DNA from: DASPWV01 sp046727855
Lineage (GTDB): Bacteria; Acidobacteriota; Vicinamibacteria; Vicinamibacterales; UBA2999
Direction of reading: 5' to 3'
Assembly (NCBI GenBank): GCA_046727855.1
Contig: JBKPDL010000193.1
Span: 1-27,321 of the forward strand
Length of the DNA: 27,321 nt
Shown here: positions 1 to 5,432 of the stretch, piece by piece
Layout: every line of letters starts with the position of its first letter
Position numbering within the stretch: position 1 is the stretch's first letter
Translations under genes and position numbers: made by a program
The notes under the pieces: model-generated
The model's input: the letters and a program-made list of their open reading frames with translations, nothing else
The model's database searches: none
Told to the model about the DNA's origin: nothing

Positions 1-249
1 CGTGATCTGCCGGGCGGCGCCGCCAGCGACCGGAACCCTCCAAATGTGCGTACGCGACTCCATCCGCTCCTTGTCGGCCACCCACTCGCGTACCGTGTAG
101 AGGACTTGCGTGCCGTCAGGAGACACCATCGCCGACGAGACGCCCTTCAGGTTCATGATGTCGTCGATGGTGACGGGACGCTTTTGCGCAAATGCCGGGC
201 TATGCAGCACGACGAGGAGAAGCAACGAGCAGGCGGCGCGCCTCGACAT
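1..249 (-). CDS. Secreted S9-family (prolyl oligopeptidase-type) peptidase, N-terminal fragment
   Basis: The minus strand reads open from ATG at 249 to the window edge, giving 83 residues, so only the N-terminus is present. It begins with a signal peptide: two arginines, a hydrophobic stretch of Leu/Val, then a likely cleavage site after SPAFA. It continues with PVTIDDIMNLKGVSSAMVSP and later DGTQVLYTVREW. In S9 acylaminoacyl-peptidase-like enzymes this is the entry into the first WD40-like beta-propeller blade, where 'VSPDG..VLY' is typical. The catalytic alpha/beta-hydrolase domain would lie outside the window. A good Shine-Dalgarno (GGAGG) sits four bases before the ATG. The protein is probably an exported peptidase acting on small peptides. 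A TolB-like propeller protein without peptidase activity cannot be excluded from this fragment. Confidence 0.75.
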   Translation of the reverse strand, partial: MSRRAACSLLLLVVLHSPAFAQKRPVTIDDIMNLKGVSSAMVSPDGTQVLYTVREWVADKERMESRTHIWRVPVAGGAARQIT

Positions 250-281
250 AGGACCTCCGGGTGATGGGCTCGAAACTACGA

Positions 282-289
282 ATTATACT
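282..289. promoter_or_regulatory. Overlapping back-to-back -10 elements of a divergent promoter
   Basis: On the minus strand 287-282 reads TATAAT, a perfect -10 box, placed about 33 bases before the S9 peptidase ATG. On the plus strand 284-289 reads TATACT, ending nine bases before the GTG of the fabZ-like gene. The two hexamers share four base pairs, so one AT-rich patch could serve both directions. No convincing -35 box is visible on either side. The plus-strand transcript would start within a few bases of the GTG, making that mRNA nearly leaderless. Confidence 0.5.
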
Positions 290-298
290 GAACGCCTC

Positions 299-760
299 GT
301 GACCGATTCATTGAAGTTGCCGCTCGATTACGCGGCGATCGAGCGCATCCTTCCGCACCGCTACCCGTTCCTGTTGGTCGATCGCATCACCGAGCTCGAG
401 CCCGACAAGCGAATCGTAGGCATCAAGAACGTGTCGTTCAGCGAACGCTACCTGTCGCCGGAACGGCCGGGCGAACGCGTCGCGCTGCCGCCGGCGATTC
501 TTACCGAGGCGATTGCGCAAGTGGGAGCCATTTTGATCCTGTCGAAGCCGGAAAACCGCGACCGCTTGCCGCTGTTTACCGGCATCGAACGCGTGCGATT
601 CCGCGGCGCGGTTTATCCCGGCGATGTCGTGCACATCGAGGCGCGCGTGAAGCGGCTGCGCAGCAGAATGGGCGTCCTCACCGGCCACGCCCGGGTCAAT
701 GGACGGGTTGTCGCCCACGGCGAGATGACGTTCGCGCTGGGAACCAAGCCGTCGCAATAA
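299..760 (+). CDS. FabZ-like 3-hydroxyacyl-ACP dehydratase
   Basis: A 153-residue hot-dog-fold protein of FabZ size. FabZ dehydrates 3-hydroxyacyl-ACP to trans-2-enoyl-ACP in type II fatty-acid synthesis. The signature LPHRYPFLLVDR is present, placing the catalytic His at residue 20, and the second catalytic residue is Glu70 in ILTEAIAQVG. I start at GTG 299 because homology begins there. The open frame extends upstream to 110, but that part is antisense to the S9 peptidase and does not look coding. The usual GHFPxxPxMPG stretch before the catalytic Glu is replaced by LSPERPGERVALPPA, so this is a divergent member that may have another acyl or polyketide substrate. It stands alone, divergent from the S9 gene and convergent with the exoribonuclease gene. 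No lpx genes are nearby. Confidence 0.85.
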   Translation: MTDSLKLPLDYAAIERILPHRYPFLLVDRITELEPDKRIVGIKNVSFSERYLSPERPGERVALPPAILTEAIAQVGAILILSKPENRDRLPLFTGIERVRFRGAVYPGDVVHIEARVKRLRSRMGVLTGHARVNGRVVAHGEMTFALGTKPSQ

Positions 761-769
761 TCGGCGCCT

Positions 770-1723
770 TCACTTTCCCTTGTACAGCACGCGTCCCAAT
801 CGCTTGTGCCATCCAGTGAATTCGTCGCCTTCGATATCGTCCCGAATCGCTTGTCGCACCTGACTCAGCTTTGAATCGAGTTCGTCAACGGCGGCAAGGA
901 TAAATGCTTCGACTGTTTTCGGCTCCACCGGCGATCCGCGATCGCGTGATCCGTGATGCGACGCAACCAGATGCTCGACGTGCGCGCGCAGATCATCCGG
1001 GAACCCCGAAATCCCGTTGATCGCGTCGCGCACCATGATGAGGCCCAGGCCGATATGGCCCACCATGTTGCCGTCGCGGCTGTATGAGGCGCCGCCAGGC
1101 TCGTAGGTCAGCTCCTGCAGCTTGCCGATGTCGTGCAACAGCACACCGGCAAGGACAAGGTCTTCGTTGGCGTCGTAGGCTCGCGCGAGATAGCGCCCGG
1201 TGTCGGCCATCTTGACCACGTGCTCGAGCAGACCACCGCGATAGGCGTGATGGATCTGCTGCGCGGCGGGCCACTCTTTGAGTTGATGTTCGTGGTCGGC
1301 GGCGATGCGGTTCAGCAGCACGCGGAGGTGCGGATCGCGAACCGACTGCACATGAGCGATCAACTCCGCCCACATTTCGTCGATCGATCGCGGTGCGGAA
1401 AAGACGCAATCTTCCTCACGAAAGCCCTGACGGCGATCCTGCTCGGGATTGACACGCCGGACATGCGACACGTTCAGTTGTAATTGAGCGTGAAAGAGCA
1501 CCGCCCGCGCTTCGACGCGCACGAACTCGCCGGCGTCGAATTCGTCGTTGAAGCGCTCGACGGCATCGAGCACCTTCGCCTCGATTCGGCCGGTGCAATC
1601 CTGCAGCGTGAAGAGGAGCAGCTCGCCGTTGCGAATGGGGCGAAGCTCTTTGAACGTGCAGAGAAAATAGCCCCAGCCCTCAGCTTCTGCTGACAGCTCG
1701 CTGATGCGCGGCAGTCGATTCAA
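770..1723 (-). CDS. HD-domain 3'-5' exoribonuclease, YhaM-like
   Basis: A 317-residue protein when started at TTG 1723, close to the roughly 314 residues of Bacillus YhaM. Residues about 15-95 form an OB-fold nucleic-acid-binding domain (LLLFTLQDCTGRIEAKVLDA). Residues about 155-290 form an HD domain, with HHAYRGGLLEHV followed by the metal-binding LLHDIGKL (His-Asp at 197-198). Proteins of this design are Mn-dependent 3'-5' exonucleases of RNA and single-stranded DNA. The open frame runs upstream to 2032, but that part is antisense-frame sequence inside the EamA gene. There is no ATG at the right place: the choices are TTG 1723 or a CTG at 1732-1730 that overlaps the EamA stop as CTGA. It is the last gene of the regulator-exporter-nuclease operon. 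Confidence 0.85.
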   Translation of the reverse strand: MNRLPRISELSAEAEGWGYFLCTFKELRPIRNGELLLFTLQDCTGRIEAKVLDAVERFNDEFDAGEFVRVEARAVLFHAQLQLNVSHVRRVNPEQDRRQGFREEDCVFSAPRSIDEMWAELIAHVQSVRDPHLRVLLNRIAADHEHQLKEWPAAQQIHHAYRGGLLEHVVKMADTGRYLARAYDANEDLVLAGVLLHDIGKLQELTYEPGGASYSRDGNMVGHIGLGLIMVRDAINGISGFPDDLRAHVEHLVASHHGSRDRGSPVEPKTVEAFILAAVDELDSKLSQVRQAIRDDIEGDEFTGWHKRLGRVLYKGK

Positions 1724-1728
1724 CGTGC

Positions 1729-2658
1729 TCAGGCTACCGCTTTTCGGGCAACCGGCGCTACCGTTCGCGGGCGCGGGGCCATTCGGACAATGGCTATGCC
1801 GGTAAGGACCAGAGCGGCGGCGAGCACGATGCGCGCGCTGAACGGCTCGGCGAGCAGGAGCGTCCCGAGAACGACAGCGATGATGGGATTGACGTACGCG
1901 TAGAGCGATACCGTCGCAACGGGCAAGTATTTCAAGCAGGAGACGTACGCTGTGTAGCCGATCACCGAGCCGGCGATGGTGAGATAGGCCATCGCCGCAA
2001 ATGTGCGCGGGGTAAACGTGACACGCCCCCACTCTCCGAACACGGTGCCGATGGCCATGAGCATCGCGCCGCTGAAGATCATCTGCAGCGCGGAGGAAGC
2101 GAGCGGCGTCTCACCCAGGCGGTGCCGCTTGGTGTAAGACGTCCCGATCGCCCACCCAAGGCTTCCGACCTGTAGCGCCAGCACGCCGAGGACGAACATC
2201 CGTCCCGCTTCGCCTCCTGACGTCAGCTCAGGCCACACCAACACGACGATACCCGCGAAACCTGTGGCAAGTCCGATGAGTGCGTGACGCGTCAACCGCT
2301 CGCCGCCGGGAATGAGCGCCTCAACGCTGACGGACCAGAACGGCACCATCGCGACGACCACGGCGGTAAGACCACTCGGGACGTATTGTTCCGCCCAGAC
2401 CAGCAGGCCGTTGCCGAGGACGTTCATGAGAAATCCGACCAGCGCAATCGATCGCCACGATCGCCTCGATGGCAGACGCTCGCCAAAGAGCGGCAACAAG
2501 GCGGTGAGGATGAGGCCGGCAGCCATCCAACGAAAGCCCGCGAGCAGCGCGACCGGAAGCGACTCGAGCGCGACGCGAATCGCAAGGTAGGTGGTGCCCC
2601 AGACGATGCAGATGGTTATCCACGCCGCATAGGCGATTGTTCTCTCACGCGGTGCCAT
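1729..2658 (-). CDS. DMT-superfamily transporter, EamA type
   Basis: A 309-residue inner-membrane protein with about ten hydrophobic segments arranged as two EamA repeats. The first starts ITICIVWGTTYLAIRVALES, and the second is centred on VGSLGWAIGTSYTKRHRLGE and VIGYTAYVSCLKYLPVATVS. The length is usual for the family. These carriers export amino acids or other small metabolites by proton exchange. Direct placement 18 bases after an lrp/asnC-type regulator supports amino-acid efflux, which is inference from context. The gene ends at TGA 1731-1729, overlapping or abutting the exoribonuclease gene. The start ATG at 2658 fits the family N-terminus. Confidence 0.88.
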   Translation of the reverse strand: MAPRERTIAYAAWITICIVWGTTYLAIRVALESLPVALLAGFRWMAAGLILTALLPLFGERLPSRRSWRSIALVGFLMNVLGNGLLVWAEQYVPSGLTAVVVAMVPFWSVSVEALIPGGERLTRHALIGLATGFAGIVVLVWPELTSGGEAGRMFVLGVLALQVGSLGWAIGTSYTKRHRLGETPLASSALQMIFSGAMLMAIGTVFGEWGRVTFTPRTFAAMAYLTIAGSVIGYTAYVSCLKYLPVATVSLYAYVNPIIAVVLGTLLLAEPFSARIVLAAALVLTGIAIVRMAPRPRTVAPVARKAVA

Positions 2659-2676
2659 GGCTCAACGTTGCACTTT

Positions 2677-3165
2677 CTAAGATGCCCGCGGCAGCGTTTG
2701 CTTTCGCGGACCGATCGGTAAGCGAATCGTTTCTTTCGTGGTGCCGAGCACGACTGTCGTTCGTGTTGACGTCACGTGCGGGACGGCCGCGATCTGCTGC
2801 CGCAGCAGCTGTCCGAGATGCTCCGCATCCCGCGCGCGCACTTTCAGCAGATAACAGTCGTCACCAGCCACGTGGTGTACTTCGAGCACTTCCGGAATCT
2901 TCGCCAGCGCCTGCGCCGAGGGCTGCTCCGGCCCGTACTCGCTCGTTCGCACCGACACGAACGCCAGCAGGGGCAGTTCTGCGATATGCGGATCGATGGC
3001 GGCGGCGTACTCCCGAATCGCGCCCTTCGCTTCCAGCTTGCGCATCCGCTCGAGGACGGCGGAGGGTGCCAGACCAATAGCCTTGGCGATGTCGGCTTGC
3101 GTAATCCGGGCGTTTTCCTGCAAAAGCTCCAGAATCCTGGCGTCCAGCTCGTCTATTATTCTCAT
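2677..3165 (-). CDS. Lrp/AsnC-family transcriptional regulator
   Basis: A 162-residue protein of standard Lrp/AsnC architecture. An N-terminal winged HTH (residues about 4-60) includes LDARILELLQENARITQADI and LAPSAVLERMRKLEAKGAI. It is followed by the RAM ligand-binding and oligomerisation domain (about 70-150), with the characteristic VHHVAGDDCYLLKVRARD. Such proteins bind DNA as dimers or higher oligomers and respond to amino acids. It is the first gene of the operon with the EamA exporter and is divergent from the MFS gene. Members of the family commonly repress themselves and activate an adjacent exporter, so autoregulation through the shared upstream region is likely. The start ATG at 3165 is supported by the promoter just upstream. 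Confidence 0.93.
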   Translation of the reverse strand: MRIIDELDARILELLQENARITQADIAKAIGLAPSAVLERMRKLEAKGAIREYAAAIDPHIAELPLLAFVSVRTSEYGPEQPSAQALAKIPEVLEVHHVAGDDCYLLKVRARDAEHLGQLLRQQIAAVPHVTSTRTTVVLGTTKETIRLPIGPRKQTLPRAS

Positions 3166-3185
3166 TTGTGGCTCGTTCTTCGAAC

Positions 3186-3214
3186 TATATACGGCTGAAC
3201 GCCTAATCAGACAA
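3186..3214 (-). promoter_or_regulatory. Sigma-70-type promoter of the lrp-eamA operon
   Basis: On the minus strand TTGTCT (3214-3209) is followed by exactly 17 bases and then TATATA (3191-3186), a good match to the -35/-10 consensus. The predicted start is near 3179, leaving a 5' leader of about 14 bases before the ATG at 3165. TATATA is self-complementary and could also be used towards the MFS gene, but no good plus-strand -35 is seen. Confidence 0.6.
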
Positions 3215-3326
3215 TGAAAATTCTGTTAGTGACGTATGAAGCCGAATCATTCAAGACGATGTCCTCGGTCGACCCCGCGGTCCTCACGGTCAAACCGTCC
3301 GTGTGTCGAGCGGCGGATCGTTGAAA

Positions 3327-4574
3327 ATGCCCGGAATGTTCGACTTCTTGCGGGAGGCGTCGCCGGAAGCCCGGCGGGCATTGGTGGCGGCATCGCTGGG
3401 CTGGCTGCTCGATGCGTTCGACGTGATGCTCTACGCGCTCGTGCTGACCGCTCTGATGGCGGACATGGGGTTTGATCGCCAGACCGGTGGACTGCTTGGT
3501 TCGGTCACGCTCGCCGCATCCGCCGCCGGCGGGATCATCTTCGGGATCCTGGCCGATCGCCTGGGGCGAACGCGGGCGCTCTCGCTGAGCATCCTGCTCT
3601 ATTCGGTTTTCACCGCCGCGTGTGGCACCGCGACCAGCGTGATGCAGCTCGCCGTGTTCCGGATCTTTCTCGGACTCGGCATGGGTGGCGAGTGGGCGAG
3701 CGGCGCGGCGCTCGTCTCGGAGACATGGCCCGCGCAGCATCGCGGCAAAGCCCTGGGCCTGATGCAATCGTGCTGGGCGATTGGTTACGGTCTGGCGGCC
3801 GTGGTCAACCTGATTGTGCTCCCTCGATTCGGTTGGCGTGCGGTGTTCTTTGTAGGCGTCGTCCCTGCGCTCTTCACGCTGTGGATCAGACGTCGCGTTC
3901 CCGAACCGGACATTTGGAAGAAAGCGCGCACCTCAGGCACTCCCAGCATCCGTGGCACCCCTCGCGCCGCAGGCGCCCGAGGCACCTTCGGCACCCTAGG
4001 CACCCTGACCGTGGCGCTCACTCTGATGAACGCCGCGACCATGTTCGCCTGGTGGGGACTCAACTTGTGGATTCCTTCTTTTCTGTCATCACCACTCGCG
4101 CAGGGGGGCGTCGGGCTCAGCACCGAAGCGATGTCCTGGTTCGTCATCGCCATGCAAGTCGGCATGTGGTTCGGCTACGTCACCTTTGGCTTCGTCAGCG
4201 ATCGCTTCGGACGAAAGCCCACGTACATCGTCTATCTGGTTGCCGCAGCCATCCTCGTCTACGCCTACAGTGTCGTGAGGAATCCCGCGGCGCTTCTCGT
4301 CCTCGGTCCGTTCGTCGCGTTTTTCGGGACCGGTTACTTCAGCGGATTTGGCGCCATCACCGCGGAGATCTATCCGACGGCGATTCGTGCCACGGCACAA
4401 GGCTTTACCTATAACATCGGCCGCCTGGCGAGCGCGGTGGCGCCCTCGGTGGTCGGGACGATGGCGCAGACGGGCGGCTTCGGCGCGGCGTTTACGCTGA
4501 CGGCCGGCGCGTTTCTCATCGCGGCGATTTTGTGGCTGTTTATTCCCGAAACGCGCGGCCGTCCGCTCGCGTGA
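3327..4574 (+). CDS. MFS transporter
   Basis: A 415-residue major-facilitator protein with twelve predicted membrane helices in two halves. The loop 2-3 signature is seen as GILADRLGRTRAL in the first half and GFVSDRFGRKPTY in the second. The N-terminus resembles the metabolite:H+ symporter branch (FLREASPEARRALVAASLGW then LLDAFDVMLYALV). The substrate cannot be read from sequence; aromatic acids, sialate or other organic acids are possible. ATG 3327 is chosen because conserved sequence begins there. In-frame GTG 3303 and TTG 3321 are alternatives, and none has a strong Shine-Dalgarno. The central cytoplasmic loop holds an unusual Gly-Thr repeat described separately. The stop lies inside a 16-bp perfect palindrome. 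Confidence 0.9.
   Translation: MPGMFDFLREASPEARRALVAASLGWLLDAFDVMLYALVLTALMADMGFDRQTGGLLGSVTLAASAAGGIIFGILADRLGRTRALSLSILLYSVFTAACGTATSVMQLAVFRIFLGLGMGGEWASGAALVSETWPAQHRGKALGLMQSCWAIGYGLAAVVNLIVLPRFGWRAVFFVGVVPALFTLWIRRRVPEPDIWKKARTSGTPSIRGTPRAAGARGTFGTLGTLTVALTLMNAATMFAWWGLNLWIPSFLSSPLAQGGVGLSTEAMSWFVIAMQVGMWFGYVTFGFVSDRFGRKPTYIVYLVAAAILVYAYSVVRNPAALLVLGPFVAFFGTGYFSGFGAITAEIYPTAIRATAQGFTYNIGRLASAVAPSVVGTMAQTGGFGAAFTLTAGAFLIAAILWLFIPETRGRPLA
3934..4006 (+). repeat. Degenerate GGCACC repeats inside the MFS central loop
   Basis: Within this stretch the motif GGCAC(C/T) or a close variant recurs, often about nine bases apart: GGCACTCCC, GGCACCCCT, GGCGCCCGA, GGCACCTTC, GGCACCCTA, GGCACCCTG. 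It encodes a Gly-Thr-rich segment (GTP, GTP, GTF, GTL, GTL) between transmembrane helices 6 and 7. It is in frame and does not disrupt the gene. It looks like a simple-sequence expansion or an inserted repeat rather than conserved transporter sequence. Confidence 0.55.
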
Positions 4575-4583
4575 CGTCACGCG
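4568..4583. repeat. 16-bp perfect palindrome over the MFS stop codon
   Basis: CGCGTGACGTCACGCG is fully self-complementary, and the MFS TGA (4572-4574) lies inside it. With no loop it is more like a dimeric protein site than a terminator hairpin, and no T-run follows. The core TGACGTCA is a common dyad, so chance in GC-rich DNA is possible. Confidence 0.35.
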
Positions 4584-4892
4584 CTCGTGAAAGAGCTGCG
4601 CGTTTTTCAGCGACATCGCAAGCAGCGCAGCCGCCGCTTCGAGCGCGCGCTGGCGATCGGTCGCGAGCGGGCCGCCCTGGGGCTTGACGCCAAGTACGCC
4701 CATCGGCGTGCCGCCGACGATCAAGGGGAAGCCAATCGTGTTGCCAGAGGTGGTGGCGCCGGGAACGCCGCCGAGCAGGCGTTCTGCGATATCAGATATC
4801 AATACAGACGGGCTGGAAATGGTAAAAGGCGGGGTGAATTCGTAAGATTCCGTCTTCCCATTTGTACACGGTTTGTCGTCGACCCTTGGCAA
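4578..4892 (-). pseudogene. GAF-domain remnant
   Basis: The minus-strand frame contains a recognisable second half of a GAF domain: SVLISDIAERLLGG, then SGNTIGFPLIVGGTPMGVLG, then LATDRQRALEAAAALLAMSL and KNAQLFHE. GAF domains bind small ligands in kinases, cyclases and phytochromes. The first half of the fold is missing. The only start is TTG 4892, directly behind the PCYCGC gene, and the frame runs on past 4578 only as antisense of the MFS gene down to 4089. I read it as the truncated tail of a former signalling protein. An active short GAF protein of about 100 residues is less likely. It accounts for most of the gap between the MFS and PCYCGC genes. Confidence 0.5.
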
Positions 4893-4925
4893 TCGAAGGC
4901 ATCCGAATACCTACGAGGCAGCGGT

Positions 4926-4931
4926 TACAAT
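4926..4931 (+). promoter_or_regulatory. -10 element for the PCYCGC gene
   Basis: TACAAT lies six bases before the GTG at 4938, where transcription would begin at or next to the start codon. There is no Shine-Dalgarno before the GTG, which agrees with a leaderless transcript. No clear -35 is present 17 bases upstream. Confidence 0.4.
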
Positions 4932-4937
4932 TGAGCG

Positions 4938-5432
4938 GTGCGATCGATCAGTTTGGCTCTACTCGGTTCGCTCGTCGCCCTCGCGATCGTCGCCGCGCAG
5001 GCGCCGGCCAAAAAGGCGGACGCCCCCGTGCCGTCCAAGTCGGCGATGTCGATCACGATGCCGCCCATTCCCACTCCTGGGTACTCGCCCAGCCGTCCGG
5101 TTGATGTGGCGCGCGCGGTTTACAAATTTGCCGCCGAGCATCCCGAAATCCTGAAATACGTTCCGTGCTACTGCGGCTGCGAGAGCACGGGGCACGGCCA
5201 CAACGAATCGTGTTTCGTCAAGCGTCGCGATGCGAAAGGCAACGTGCTCGAGTGGGACACCCATGGCTATGGGTGAGCCATCTGCATAGACGTCGCGCGT
5301 GACGCGATGCTGATGTACAACTCAGGTGCCGACGCCAGGGCAATACGGGCTGCGGTCGAAAAGAAGTGGACGCCGACGCACCAGACCAAGACACCGACAC
5401 CGCTGCCACCCGCACCCGCGAAGAAGCCCTGA
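4938..5432 (+). CDS. Exported PCYCGC-motif protein, probable selenoprotein (UGA at 5274-5276 read as Sec)
   Basis: The frame begins at GTG 4938 with a signal peptide (hydrophobic residues 5-19, then AQA) and a Pro/Lys-rich stretch. It then has the PCYCGC-family core: FAAEHPEILKYVPCYCGC, a His-rich GHGHNESCFVKRR, and EWDTHGYG. It next meets an in-frame UGA (codon 113). The same frame continues without interruption for 51 codons: AICIDVARDAMLMYNSGADA, an AIRAAVEKKW segment and a TPTPLPP tail, ending at TGA 5430-5432. As I recall the family, relatives have C-x-x-C followed by a similar helix and a Thr-Pro-rich tail, so UGA replaces the first Cys to give U113-x-x-C116. A hairpin sits just downstream. 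Total length would be 164 residues. The molecular function of the family is not established; thiol/selenol redox or metal binding outside the cytoplasm is inference. If UGA terminates, the product is the 112-residue 4938-5276 form. A nonsense mutation or base error is the rival explanation. Confidence 0.75.
5284..5310 (+). promoter_or_regulatory. SECIS-like hairpin downstream of the in-frame UGA
   Basis: The lower stem GCAT (5284-5287) pairs with ATGC (5307-5310). The upper stem CGTC (5291-5294) pairs with GACG (5301-5304). The apical loop GCGCGT (5295-5300) starts with G, and the 5' bulge is AGA against CG. The loop begins 18 bases after the UGA. Bacterial SelB-binding SECIS elements lie inside the coding region directly after the UGA and have a short upper stem, a 5' bulge and a guanine in the loop. 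An alternative fold pairs CGCG 5296-5299 with CGCG 5303-5306. Confidence 0.5.

Noticed and set aside
3207..3767. Open frame of 186 codons on the minus strand
   Set aside because: Antisense to the MFS 5' half and covering the lrp/MFS promoter region; no domain.
4089..4577. Extension of the GAF frame to 267 codons
   Set aside because: After FHERVT the sequence is only antisense of the MFS gene, with shadow-like Arg/His/Asp composition.
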